Assembly (NCBI RefSeq): GCF_000004825.1
Contig: NW_008805073.1
Span: forward strand, 868,001 to 932,000
Origin: Heterostelium album PN500
Taxonomy: Eukaryota > Evosea > Eumycetozoa > Acytosteliales > Acytosteliaceae
Reading direction: 5' to 3'
DNA: 64,000 bases
Under the pieces are notes generated by a model. The model was not told the DNA's origin. It made no database searches and was given only the letters and a program-made list of their open reading frames with translations. The translations under genes and the position numbers were made by a program. Below, in pieces: positions 43,248-55,666 of the stretch. Position 1 is the first letter of the stretch, and each line of letters opens with the position of its first letter.

Positions 43248-44325
43248 TTTTGTTGTTGTTGTTGTTTATTGTTAAAAATAAAAATAAAAATAAAAACAAT
43301 TTGTCCGATTTACTATTAAATTAGAACTACTACTACTAACAAATAACAACAACACTGTGGTAGAGATTTGGTATTGCTATTTATTTGTTATTTGTTATTA
43401 GAAATTAAATCTATCTATATATCTTCTTTAAACACAATAATAAATTAATATATGCTTAGTTTTCAAAGTATAGTAAATGAATGATAATAAAAAAGAAAGT
43501 GGTTTTGTTGGAGGTGTGTTGTTAAGAGGTATATTGATCAATCAAACACTGATTAAAATTAAAAGTTGCTTGTTAAAAAAAAACAAAAAAAGTTTGAAAC
43601 ACAACTTTTAAAACAAAAAAAACATAAGAAAAGATTAATTGATTGGTGAATGAATTACTTACTTATTTTTTTTATAAAACAGTTTTTAAATAATTTTCTA
43701 TTTTGGTACAAACAATAATAATCAAATCTTATAAAATGTTTTCTTTATGAACTAACTAATTTAAAACTGATCAAAAAATAAAAAAAAACCAAAAACAATA
43801 ATGATTTAAAAAAAATTTGGATATTATAGATTTTTTTTTTCAAAAGAAAAAAAATGATCATCAGCAAAAAAACATAAATAATAAAGATATAAAAAAATCC
43901 TTTTGAATTTTGTAAAATAACTTATTTAGCTGTATTTATGACAAGTAATTTTTGTGTAGAACTGAGTGTTTAAACATCCCAACTAAGGTTTGGTCATAAT
44001 TATATAAAAATAAAATCATTTATATATTAAAAGTTATCTTATTTCTCTTTTGCTTGAGAGATAATTTCTTTTCATTTCTTTAATTGTTTGGTGTTGTTAG
44101 TTATCTCTATTTGAAAAAACAAAAAATTTAAACTTATAAAAAATTGTGATGTGTTGTCATGATTTAAATCTATTATTTTTTTTATTTTTTTTTGTCTAAT
44201 TTTTTTTAATTAATCATTTTTTTTAGAACAGTAGTTCAACATCACTAATATTACTAATTTTTTTTGAGTTAGTAATATTCAAATTGTATAATATATATAT
44301 TAATATACCCTTTTAAATAGAGAAA
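43248..44325. other. Divergent promoter region
   Basis: About 1.1 kb with many A/T runs and no frame or RNA I can support. It holds the promoters of the coiled-coil gene (minus) and the SPCS1 gene (plus). Confidence 0.5.
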
Positions 44326-44860
44326 ATGGTATGTTTATATAAACTAAAGAAGAAAATAGCGTATAATGATATTTAAATTGTATTGACTTGTTTTTTTTTA
44401 CCTCCTCTTCTTAAGGATTTTGAAGGTCAGAAGCTAGCTGAAAAGCTGTATCAATACTTGGTTATCATTTTTGGTGTATGTAGTTTGCTAGAATAGTTAG
44501 ATAGATAGTTAGTGAGATAGAGAGAGATTTATATATCTAATACTAGTCATCGAATATACTAATATTATTCATAACTTTGTTTAACAGATCATTGGTTGGA
44601 TTATAGGATTCTATCAACAAAGTTTCTTGATTACTTTTTATTTTGTAGCAGCAGGTACTCTTTTAGCTTTAATTGTAAGACTTTTTACTTTATAAATTTG
44701 CAGAAATGAGAACAACTTGTTTATCATTGCTTAATGAATGGTTTTAACTAATCACTTTTATTCATTATAATCAACAAACATACAGGTTTGTTTACCAGAT
44801 TGGAGTATTTTTAATAAGCATCCACTCACATGGCAAAAAGAACAAACATCATCAAAGTAG
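44326..44860 (+). CDS. spcs1: Signal peptidase complex subunit 1 (SPC12/SPCS1)
   Basis: Four exons, 44326-44328, 44416-44475, 44588-44674 and 44786-44860, join to 74 residues. The first exon is the ATG alone, directly followed by a GTATGT donor. The protein starts M-DFEGQKLAEKLYQ, the same D-x-x-GQKLAE start as animal SPCS1. It has two membrane helices (LVIIFGIIGWIIGFY and FLITFYFVAAGTLLALIVCL) joined by a short loop. It ends DWSIFNKHPLTWQ, matching the family's P-W-x-x-x-x-HPLKW end. It is a non-catalytic ER-membrane subunit that tunes which membrane segments the signal peptidase cuts. The exons are 60-87 bases, so no long open frame marks this gene. Confidence 0.9.
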
Positions 44861-45539
44861 TAGTAATCAATTTAAACATACATTATGCACAAAATAAATA
44901 ACAAACAAACACAATCTTTTATTTATAATTATAATGTCTATATATATATTACAATCAAAACAGAACATAACATAAACCAAAGACAAATTTAACAGGTAAG
45001 AACAGAACAGAATCATTAATAAGATTGTTATTACTCCAAAAGATTTGATTTATTTATGAGCGGCAATCTTATACAAAATCATCAAAAGTTTAGCTTTTTG
45101 AATGGTGATAAATATCTATTTATTCTTTATTATTCAAATAAATATAAAGATAATAAATGACTCATTAATGAAGATGATGTTTTCCGATGATTTTTGAATG
45201 ATGTTCAAAAAAAAATTAATTAAAAAATTAAAAAAATTAATATTCATGAAGGTTTAATTAATTCTGGAAGCTCAATGGTTTTTGATAAAATTAGAATAAC
45301 TTCTCTGATCAAATGTTTGATCAAAACATCAAGAATTACTTTAAAAATAGATAGAATTACTTAAAAATAAATCGAAGCTTTCATTTTAATTTAAATAGAA
45401 CTAAATTTCAAAAATGATAAATCATTCAATTAAGTCAAATATATTTCAAACAACAGCAACAATCAAAGTAAAAGATTAATATCATTTACAACTAAATTCT
45501 TTTATATATCTATCAAAAAAGTAAATCAATACATTAAAG
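44861..45539. other. Spacer, no gene seen
   Basis: AT-rich sequence between two plus-strand genes; the 3' flank of spcs1 and the promoter of the second GST gene. Confidence 0.5.
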
Positions 45540-46228
45540 ATGTCATCAAATCAAATCCCAACATTACATTATGTATGTATAATCAAGAAATATGAAAAAG
45601 ATAAATAATCAACAGATTACTTATATTTCTAATGAATATGAATATATTCCAGTTCAATGGACGTGGAAGAGCTGAAACCAGTAGAGTTCTACTGACTTTG
45701 GCGAATGTCGAATTCAACGACGTCAGAAACACACTGCCATTTGCCGACGATGGAATCAAACAAAAGGCAACCTATAAACAGCTGCCATACTACATCGACG
45801 GTGATTTCGAAGTTTCACAATCGCTGGCAATCGAAAACTACATTGCCAACAAATATAATCTGGCAGGTGATAGTCTGACCGACAAAGCTAAGGTACTCTC
45901 GATTCAACAAGCATCCTACGATATTTCCATTCCAATCTTTACGAACGACACCGATGAGAAGAAAGAGTTGTACAAGAATGAAACATTGCCACGATTCCTA
46001 GCTGCCTGGGAGAAGATCTTGTTGGATAACGGTGGAAAGTATTTCGTTGGCACTCGATTGAGTGCAGCAGATGTCAGTGCATACACCACCCTAGAGAATC
46101 TATACGCCAAGAACTTCAAAGAAATCGTCGACCGATTCACAACACTAACTAATTTCAAATTAACATTTGAAACAATTCCATCGATTTCAACTTATTTATC
46201 AAATAGACCAACTGATCTTATTTTCTAA
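45540..46228 (+). CDS. Glutathione S-transferase, sigma-like, second gene
   Basis: Exons 45540-45572 and 45653-46228 join in phase 0 to 202 residues. Exon 1 gives MSSNQIPTLHY with the catalytic Tyr as its last residue; exon 2 resumes FNGRGRAETSRVLL. The glutathione site is YKQLPYYIDGDFEVSQSLAI with the family's proline turn, and the helical domain has LSAADVSAYTTLENLY. It shares the fold and the SNRPTD end with the GST at 19541-20146 (SRPTDDKF there), but differs through most of the helical domain, so substrates probably differ. The intron after the active-site Tyr is absent from the other gene. Confidence 0.9.
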
Positions 46229-46838
46229 ACGAGTAGCAGTAAAATATGTATAAATAAATTTTTTATAAATAAATCAATATCACCACCATTTTTTGTTTTT
46301 TTTTCTTATCTCTTTTTAAATCGATTAAAAGAATCCTCATTTTTTTGCAACACGTTAATAATACTTTGTTTGTCATTGCAAACATAACAGTAAAGTCTTT
46401 TTTGCTTTCCGAACAATTTTTTTTCCATCCAAAACTATCAATCAAAATCTTGACGTGTTGGGTGTTCAGTTCAACTATTCAATTAATTTAATTTTTAAAA
46501 AATTAAAATCAAATGAAATAAATAAAATAAAATAACAATAATCACCACACACTTATAACTTATTTTTTTTTATTCAACTAATACAAAAGACAATATTATG
46601 TAAATAATAATCATATGATATGAGTATAAATAAATAATATAAATAAATAATTGTGTATTAAAAAAAATAAAATAAAATAAAATTAATATTAAATTTAAAA
46701 ATTAAGTTATTTAAATTAAATTAAATTAAATTATTGTTATTTATCATAGTTAGTTTTTAATACATAGATATATATATCATAGAGATAGATAGTTAGTAAG
46801 ATAGTTAGTTTTATTAATAATAAGAGAGAGAGTTAAAT
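46229..46838. other. Spacer, no gene seen
   Basis: AT-rich with (AAATAA)-like stretches near 46500-46740 and GATAGATAG just before the next gene. Nothing else recognised. Confidence 0.5.
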
Positions 46839-48102
46839 ATGTCTAAAAAGAAATACTTTTTGATGAAAGGAGATGATTATGAAGATGAAGTGGAGTATAA
46901 GGATGATCATTTAGATAGTAGTACTGATATTCTGTTGAGTAACAACAACAGTAGTGGTGGTAGTTCGAATAAAAGATCAGATTCACCTGTAGTATTACAT
47001 TTCGATCATGACGATGACGACGATGAAGATGGAGATCATCACAATGACGAAACACAAGAGATTGATTTAAATGAAGATCGTAATCATTCAAGTAATAATC
47101 ATAGTAACAACAACAACAACAACAACATGACAATTATAAACTTTTCAGATAATAATGATCCATTCTCGGCCAACTCTACTCTACAGACTTCATCAACACC
47201 CTATTCAACATCACTCTCAAATTGGAGAAATATAATACGTAATTATAGAATTGTAAATAATAATAATAACAATAATAGTAATAATACAAATACAAATGCA
47301 ACAAATACAACAACATCGACTTATTCTACACCAACAGCTACTACTACTACAACGACAACACCAACAACACCACCAACGACAACTACAACAAATAGTCACT
47401 TTCCATTTCCAACACCAGCAAGATGGGAGAATTCTCATTTGAAAGATAAAGATACTATTATAATTAAGCAGCCGAATGGACGTATCTCATTGGGTCTGAA
47501 TGAAAAGAAGTTCTATCATCATCTTCGTACTGGAGAGCATGACCCGAACGGTCTGTACATGGGACTGGCAGATCCTGACATCCTACTGCAACACTACAAC
47601 CAAAATGGAAATAACAGTAATCAAAACGATATCTATATCAACGAATTCGATGGTTTCATTCATTCCGGTAATTTTGAAAGTTATAGAAGAAAGTAAGCAT
47701 AAACAAACAAACTAGCAAAAAAAAAAAAAACAAACAATGTTAATAGTTAGTTACTAATCAAATAATATTTAATTATTTATCTCATTTCTAATATTATTAT
47801 TATTTTTTAGGAAATTCCTGATATCTTTAATCACATGTGAGATATTTTATAGTGCATTGTTGATGGCAGAGGTATTAAGTTTCAATCCGGCGATGCTCAT
47901 GTTGATTCTTGTCATCATTTGTAATATAATAGGATTGTTCTCGCTGACAAGAAACAAAACCAGAATTTTCAACGTATTCCTAATGTTTAATGTCCTAACC
48001 ATCATCGGCCAGATTCTAATCAAAATGTTTACACCGCTTTTCTTACTACGTCTTTTAACTCTCATGATTGGAATAAGAGTTCGTCATGAGATGATTCTGT
48101 AA
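46839..48102 (+). CDS. Low-complexity protein with a C-terminal membrane domain
   Basis: Exons 46839-47692 and 47811-48102 join to 381 residues. Residues 1-200 are acidic (HDDDDDEDGD), Asn-rich and Thr/Pro-rich. Residues 205-285 look folded (KDKDTIIIKQPNGRISLGLN, KKFYHHLRTGEHDPNGLY). After the splice come four membrane helices (LISLITCEIFYSALLMAEV; AMLMLILVIICNIIGLFSL; IFNVFLMFNVLTIIGQILI; FLLRLLTLMIGI), ending RVRHEMIL. The final CTG-TAA overlaps a GTAAGT; a further splice would add only a few residues before another stop. Family not recognised. Acidic soluble N-terminus with a small TM bundle suggests an organelle or plasma-membrane protein. Confidence 0.65.
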
Positions 48103-48344
48103 GTTTATTAATCATTAATTAATATAATAACAATATATTAACAAAAACAATTTTATAAAATTTAATATAGTGGAATATAAAATATTTTTATGTATAGTGA
48201 TTATATCAATAACAAATTAACATATTACAATTAAATAACAATAGTTATATAATAGTATAATTATAATAATAATAAATATTTAATAACTATTGGTTTTTGG
48301 TTATGTTATTTTTAATTAATTAATTAAGTTTGTTTGTTTGTTAT

Positions 48345-48935
48345 TTAGTTAGAAAGAAAGTATGCGAGTAAATAGATTGGAATTGCAGCACAGGTACAGT
48401 CGAAGAATGTATGGAGTCTAGCTTCATGGAAAACTGCACTATTTGAATTCGATACCAATTCATCTATTATACCACTATTGTATTTAGATACTCCCGTTCT
48501 ATAATATTTATATATAGATTTCATATTATATCCATAAGATAAAAATGGTCTAATAATAATAATAGATAATAGATTTTAAATTAGTTATATTATAATAAAT
48601 AATTATTTATTATAGCTATTAGTTAGGTATTCAACTTACTTGATTAATTGAAATGCATGTATTGTTGTAAGAAGTCCGAATAATAAGATATTGGTTTTGT
48701 TAACTTTCATCAGGAGTTTGGTCCATCCGTAGGCGATAGTGAAACCAACCACTGCCGAGAGTGGAATGCATAGAGCTGCAGAGACACGAAATCTAGATCT
48801 TAGTCGCTGAAGAGAAGGATCCTCTTCCGGAACAGGATAGCCTTGATAGTTCAAACCGAATAACACAGCCACATCAAAGATCAGCTGTGACATTGAAACA
48901 CCCAAGAAACCAAATGTAATTATTTCTTTAAACAT
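48345..48935 (-). CDS. Small multi-pass membrane protein
   Basis: Exons 48935-48640 and 48549-48345 join to 166 residues (splice ...AFQLI-K-PFLSYGY). Helices: ITFGFLGVSMSQLIFDVAVLF; VSAALCIPLSAVVGFTIAYGW; a moderately hydrophobic NILLFGLLTTIHAFQLI with one His; and a last CTCAAIPIYLLAYFL. Charged loops carry LQRLRSRFR and KYYRTGVSKYN. The layout is loosely like AIG1/FAR17-type proteins, but the residues I would need to claim that are missing, so I leave it unnamed. A short decayed copy of its N-terminal part lies upstream at about 49160-49225. Confidence 0.65.
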
Positions 48936-49667
48936 ATTTTATTTTATTTTATTATTTTATTTTTATTTTTATTATTATATCGATTGTAATTGTTTATTAT
49001 TATTTTTAAAAGATGATGATAATGTGTACACATTATCTTTTAAATAGACAAAAACCATGGTATCCAAAATAAAATCTTTAAAGCTCGAGACCACCTGATT
49101 TTTGTAAAATTCCGTCCTATAATAATAAAAAATATAAATATTTATTTATAAAGAAGGACCATGATCTTCCGACACAGATAACCTTGATAGTTCAACATCA
49201 AGATCAGTATTTAAAATTGTGTGCACTTTTAAGTAAACAAAAGCATGGTAAAATGCAAAAAAAATTAATTTTTAATAACAAAATAATAAAATATACATAT
49301 TCTTTTTTATTATTATTATGTATATTTTAAGAAGAAAAGTAGAAAAGTTGACCAGAACATGATTGATTTACTATTTTTAACAAAACAATGTGTATGTCAA
49401 CTTTGAAATTGAGTGTTTAGGTTGTGTGTTTTATTCATACAGATAATATACAGCAAAGCAAGTACCCCTTCATAAGAACATCAATAATCATTGATTATAA
49501 TTTAACCCTTTCTCTATTTGTAAAAAGTGCTAAAAATCTTTTATTTATTTATTTTATTTATACATGTTTTTAATAGAGTAATAGCAAGAATGATCATTGT
49601 TTGTTTAATAAAATTGTTTTTGTTATTCTCATAATAATAATAATAGTAATAATTATTATTACCTAAA
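48936..49667. other. Divergent spacer
   Basis: AT-rich promoter region for the two flanking genes. Apart from the small scrap at 49160-49225 I see no gene. Confidence 0.5.
49160..49225 (-). pseudogene. Scrap resembling part of the upstream membrane-protein gene
   Basis: The block around TAACCTTGATAGTTCAA, with GATCTTCCGACACAG before it, matches 48815-48860 of the gene at 48345-48935 (TCCTCTTCCGGAACAG, then TAGCCTTGATAGTTCAA). It encodes a remnant of the NYQGYPVPEED loop. No open frame remains. Confidence 0.45.
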
Positions 49668-50600
49668 ATGTTTAAATATATATTTGTTGTTTTAATTATT
49701 TTATGTCTGTTCTCTATGGTCTTGATGGCGAAAGATCACCCGGAGAATGACAAGAAGAAAACAGCGTGTCCAAAGATTGCATGTCCCAAGGTAGATGAGA
49801 AGAGATGCAAGAAGGAAGGTGGTACTTTTCTACCAAGGAGCAAAGAGAATTGCTGTGCAAAATGCCAGACACCCTGCTCAACAGTGAAATGCATTGGTGT
49901 AGATCGAGCAAAATGTGAATCATATGGTGGTATTTACATAGAGGTAAAATAAAATAATATATATATTTAAATAAAGAAAAAGATAATCTTAGGAGTTAAT
50001 ATTAATTAAAATTAATACAATACAATAATTTAGGCAAATCATAAAAAAGGTATTTGTTGTTCACAATGTCATTCGATTTGTTCGGTTGTTAGATGTAAAC
50101 AAGTGGAGCCGGCTGATTGTAAGAAACAAGGATTGGCTTATGTTCCTGAAAATCAAATCGAAGGAATTTGTTGTTCGTATTGTACCAATCAAACTATACC
50201 GACTCCATCTCAAACACCTACACCTACACCTACACCAACACCAACACCCATAAATCCAACAACAACAACATCAACAACATCAACAACAACAACAGCAACA
50301 ACAGCTACACCTATAACAACAGCTACACCAACACCATCTTCTACAACATCACAATCATCTACAAACTCTACAACTACAACATCAACCCCTACTACAGGCA
50401 CTGAATCAACAACAACAACAACAACAACAGGTTCAACAATCAATTGTTCGGTTGTGCTCTGCCAGAATGTAAATATTCAAATATGTAAACAACAAGGTAA
50501 AATATTCATACCTGCTGATCCACCCAGGAGATGTTGTGGAGCTTGTGAAGTTCGCTTTACCATTGAACCACATTCATTAGGATCAGTAGCAAATAAATAA
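49668..50600 (+). CDS. Secreted Cys-rich repeat protein, paralog of the one at 12 kb
   Basis: Exons 49668-49943 and 50034-50600 join in phase 0 to 280 residues. A signal peptide (MFKYIFVVLIILCLFSMVLM) precedes three CC-x2-C modules (ending NCCAKC, GICCSQC, GICCSYC). A Thr/Pro linker of about 75 residues follows, then a fourth module ending RRCCGACE. The unit C-x3-C-x2-V-x4-C-x3-G, then CC-x2-C is the same as in the protein at 12071-13521; even the linker-then-VPANPP/IPADPP-xRCC pattern is shared. Likely an extracellular matrix, sheath or coat protein, disulfide-linked and O-glycosylated on the Thr tract. Confidence 0.8.
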
Positions 50601-50637
50601 ATAAAAAAAGAAAAGGAATTCATTTTATCATGTAATT

Positions 50638-53600
50638 TTATTTATTTGTTTTAAAATTAGTTATATAGAGTTGTTCACTCTTTGATATATGTTTAATATT
50701 TTTTTGAATGATATCAAAGTTGATTTCAGGACATGCATATCCACCACACTTTAGTATTTCTTTTGTTGTGTTGGTGTTGTCAATAGGATACTGTGAAAGT
50801 GTTGGGATAATTTGATTGAATGCTTTAAACATTGTATGCAAAGGATTGTTTTTTTGTTCTAAAAGTAAATCTTTCCAATTGTCGAAACTTGTCATCTTCA
50901 AAGGATGGATTTTAGAAATAGATAAACAGAAATCATTGAATGTGATTGATTTCTGATTAGTCAATAAGAATGTTGGTGTCTTATCATTGTTATCATCAGC
51001 ATCATTCCATGATCTATTCAAAGAAATATTGATGATTGATGAAGATATCCAATCAACTGGACCGAGATTCAAAAGATTAATCTTCTCCTCTGAAAGATCT
51101 GGATAGTATCCAAGATATAATATTCCAGACAAAACCAATCTGATGTAGTCATTGGAATTATCAACACCTGTCTCTGTATGGCTGTAGATGACACCTGGTC
51201 TGAACATAATGATTGGTAGGCCTCTTTGGAAAGCTATGTGAATAAGTTGCTCCGCAATTAATTTTGATTGCGAATATCCTGACATTCCATTCAAGTTCTT
51301 CAGGTCTGGTTCTATAGTGTCATCTATTTCTTGATTGAATTGGTGTAATGTTCCTATGGAGGAAATATGTGAAACTGGTATGATATGGTCTCCAATTGTA
51401 GATAGTCTTAATACTTCCTCAGTGCCTTTAACATTTGCCATTTTCATATTTGAATAAGGATTCATCAAATGAACATATGCACCATTATGAATGATAAGAT
51501 CGGTTTGATTTGAAAGATCAATGAATTCATTGATATTCAATCCGAATAATGGTAATTCTAAATCACCAATGATTGGATGAATCTTTGAAATTTCATTTTC
51601 TTTGATCATCATATTATTCTTTAATCTGATGATGTCAACCAATTTACTTCTTGCATCTGATTGTGAACCTGATGATCTTATCAAACAAAATACTTTTGAA
51701 ATATTTTGATTTCTAATGAGATCATACAATAAGAATGAACCATTGAATCCAGTTGCACCAGTCAAGAATATATTGTTAAATCCACTTGATTTCATTGATT
51801 TTCCATTGGTTTGAATTGAATCATCCAATTTCATTTCATCTTCCCAATTGATTTCATTGTTTTTGATAATATTCTTGAAGATATCAATTAAATTCACATT
51901 CTTATCTAAAATTTGCTGAGGTTTAACATCTATTTTCGCTTTATCTTTGAGAAGAGTTGAAAGTTTAACAGCTCCAATTGAATCCCCTCCAATTTGCGAA
52001 AAAGATAACTTTGATAAATCAACTTCTGAAAGTGTATTGATATCAAGTCCCAAAACAAATTTAAGATAGTTAAACAACAAATTTGTTTTATCTTCTGATT
52101 CTGATGAAAGACCTTCTTGAATCGAATTCAATGTTTGAAACATAGATTCAATATCATCTTTATAATATTTATAAAGATTTGGTCTACTAAATTTACCAGT
52201 TGGAGTCAAAAGTTCATTTTCGATTGTCCATTGCGTATTATCAAGAGAGATCATCTTGGGAATTTCATAATGTGGACTCTAGAAAAATAAAAAACAATAT
52301 TAATTAAAAATATAATTTTTTAATTTTCTAAAAAAAATAAATACCTTATTCAATTTAGATATTCTATCAATTTCCTCAAGAATCAATCTTTTCAATTGAT
52401 TATTATCTTGATATTTAATAAAATCAATTAAATCAATCTTGTCAAGTGCATTTTGAGATGGAACAACTATTGCAACTAAATATGATTGATTTATATTACC
52501 AAAAACAAAGATATTCTTGATGAGTGGAGAGTTTGAATAAAGGGATTCAATAATTTCACAACTAAAAGGATTGGATTAAATTAATTTTTGGAATATTAAA
52601 TAAATTTTATAAACTTACCAAACGAATTCACCATTACTCAATTTGAAAGCATTCTTCTTTCTATCAATGATTCTGATTGATCTTGTTCCATATTCTTCCA
52701 CAATATCACCAGTATAATACCATCCATCTTTAAAAGCAGTATTAGCTTCTTTGTTGTTATAATATCCACCAGAGATGTTTGATGTATTTACAATCATCTC
52801 ACCTCTTGGATACGGTGTATCATTGATTGTGAATCCCAATTCTGGAACAGATTCCAATCTGTATTCAAGGTGTGGAACGACTTTACCATTGAAAGCAATT
52901 GACTGAGTTTCAGTAGTACCATAATAGTTGGTTATGGTAAGCTTACCAATAATACCATTTATTAAATTGGAGACTGACAAATTTAGCGGTGCGCCAATTG
53001 AATACAAATGAACAATTCTGTCCCCAAATATATTGTTATGGAGTTTCTTTACATCTTTTGTACATTGTTCTATTGATAAATGAGGATGATCCGAGATGTA
53101 TGATTTCAAAATAGATTCAAAATTTGAATACACAAATTTCCAAAATCTAAATAAAAAGTATCAATTATTAGTATCTCTTTTATAATAAAGAATAATTAAA
53201 AATAATTACACAGGGACAGAAAAGATTAAATGGGGTCTTGTCATTTTAATATAATCAAAGATATGCTCCATCTTTCCTGAATATAAAGCAACTCTACCAC
53301 CAAATCTGAATCTACCATAATCAAATGATCTTTGGGCATGTGCTAAACTTGAAAAACTTAATGTAATCAATGTAGAGTAATCTGTTTGTTCATTTACATA
53401 GGTCTTTAAAGTATTGTTTATAAACACAACACCTTTCGGAATACCTGTGGAGCCAGAAGAATAGCCTTAAAAAAATAAATTAATTTTTTAATGAATAACT
53501 TTATATGCAACATAAGATAAAGATTAATAAAACATACCTAATGATTTAATTTTACAATTTGTTTTCTTTGGTTGAATTGTTTCTTCTACTAGTAACATTT

Positions 53601-54573
53601 GTGAAAACAATTTGAAAGAGATATTCGAAGGTAACTTATTTCTTAAATCTTGGTTAAATGTATCCTCTAAATGAACTATTAGTTTTAACTGTTTCTTAAT
53701 ATCTTCATTTGTTTCTAAAAGATAGGAAAGATTTTGAAATGAAATTCTATCTACAATAATAGCACTTGTTTCAGAATTATTCAAAATTGAATATAGATTT
53801 TCTAAATCTAAAACAATGATATTGTTAGTATAAACTTTTAGTATTTTATTATCCAGGTATACAAACTTGTTTGATAATTATAAGGGACAATTATAAATCC
53901 ATACCAAAGACAAGCTAAATCAACAATATACCACTCAGGAACGTTTGTCAAATAAATACCAACTTTAGATTCCTATACAATTTCATTCAAAGATTTAATT
54001 AATTAGTCTTTGTTTTATGAATTTATAAAATAAATACTAACAATAGGAATAGTTTCTAAAAGAGTTGTACCAAACATTAAAGCTCTTTCATATACTTGTT
54101 GATAAGTTAACCATTCCACAGTAGGATCTAAAGAGAGATCACGATTATTAATCCAATGTCCCAAGCAACGTCTATTTTGCAATGTTTTGAACACATTTCT
54201 AATATTTTATTTTTGTTAACTATTTTGCATTATTCGAATTAACTTAATGTAATACTTACAAAATGGTAGTAGAAAAATCTGGGTCTTCTGTTAGAGATAT
54301 AATTTCTTCATTTGTATCTATTTATTAATATTTAATAAATTTATTAGTTGTTTTGTTTTCATTTTTTGATCATTAAAGACTTTTACATTTTTCAATTGTA
54401 CAATAATGCGGAAGTGGAGCCGAGTCTGTGTGAATGTCTGAGAGAGTATTTGAATGTGGATAACACTCCAAACAAATAGTAAGATCAGTACATTCCGAAC
54501 AAACGTATCTCTCTTGACCAGAAACAATAATCTTTGAACAAACTTTACAATTTCTATCAAAGTTATTAATCAT
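50638..54573 (-). CDS. ZZ zinc finger plus carboxylic-acid-reductase-like A-T-R enzyme
   Basis: Nine exons: 54573-54387, 54317-54260, 54198-54042, 53972-53867, 53807-53538, 53465-53210, 53146-52619, 52561-52345 and 52278-50638; 1139 residues. Residues 6-60 are a ZZ-type zinc finger (CKVC, CSEC, CLEC pairs, then H and H). The adenylation domain follows: GYSSGSTGIPKG at 260-271, YGTTE, GWYYTGD and DRKKNAFKLSNGEFV, the last closest to carboxylic acid reductases and acyl-CoA ligases, with Lys621 in TPTGK. The carrier domain has GGDS (Ser692, the phosphopantetheine site). The reductase domain has TGATGFNG at 765-772 for NAD(P)H and Y-SQS-K at 927-931. It should activate a carboxylic acid with ATP, load it on the carrier arm and release it as aldehyde. 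One donor (GTTTGT at 53866) and one (GTTAGT at 54041) are weak. Substrate unknown; a fatty acid is plausible. Confidence 0.85.
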
Positions 54574-55666
54574 AGTTTTTAGCTTATAGTTTTTTTTTAA
54601 AAAAAAAATATGATGACAAATAATTGACATCACTTTCTAATCAGATAATTCATCATTATGTTTATTTGTAAATTAATTTAAATATCACTTATGAATTATA
54701 TATCGTCATGTTACCACCAAAAATCCAAAACAAAAAAAAAATTAAAACATTTTGTGGGGTACCCCCCCTATCAGTTTTGGTGATACAAACAAATCATTAT
54801 TGTAGATTGTGCAAATAGTGAAGATATGAAATCATAACAGTTGACCATTTTTTTTTTTTTTTTTTTGAGAGTTTTTGATTTCATATCAAATTGTTCCACA
54901 GAATACTTTTTGTTACGAATACAGATATGAGAAAAAGTAGTAAATTAATATTAGATAGTAAATCATAATGAACAAAAGAAGCTTATGAAATATATACAAA
55001 ACAATTTATAGATTTCTAATGAATATTGTCACTAGATACCAATATTTAGTGAACTTCAGAATTTCATATCGTCACTAGTTAAAATATGAAAAAATATCTC
55101 AACTCAAAATAATATGATCAAAAAAAATTTTGTAACTGAGTAACAAAAATGTATTTTAATTCACTAGTACTTCTCTTCTCAAACCCACCAAATTTTTTTT
55201 TTTTTTTTTTTTTTGATTTCTCAAAAGTGGAGATTCAGGTTTTGGGATGAGGGATTAAATTTTTTTTTTACTTTTATGTGGTTTGAGTTGAATTCAATTA
55301 GTGCACCCCCATTCTTTTATCATTTTTTCATTCAAATTTCACAAGGTTTCCAAAATGCATGCATGAAAAAAAATCAAAAATCTAATTTTTGTTTTCAAAA
55401 TGATCAAAAACTAAAAATCTAATTTTAAAAAATTTTTTTTTTTATTTTAAAATTCAAGTTCGAAAGGATTTTTATAAATTCTATTAAAAAAGTCTAACTT
55501 CAAACCATTTCACTTTTAATTATTAATAAAATTATCCTTTTTATTTGTATACAATTTTTTTTTTTTTGGTATGTATTGTAATTATCCACAGAGAACAGTG
55601 ATATTATTTATAGAATATTAATAATCTTGATTTAGAAATTAATTTATTAGATTTATAAGAATAATA
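54574..55666. other. Divergent promoter region with long T runs
   Basis: It holds T runs at 54849-54866 and 55195-55214 and no convincing frame. The frame at 55213-55422 is T/A-run sequence. It contains the promoters of the reductase gene (minus) and the GTPase-SecA gene (plus). Confidence 0.5.

Noticed and set aside
47217-47438. Cys/Trp-rich minus-strand frame
   Set aside because: Antisense of the Thr-rich low-complexity part of the gene at 46839-48102.
55213-55422. 69-codon plus-strand frame
   Set aside because: Phe/Lys-rich translation of T and A runs in a divergent promoter.
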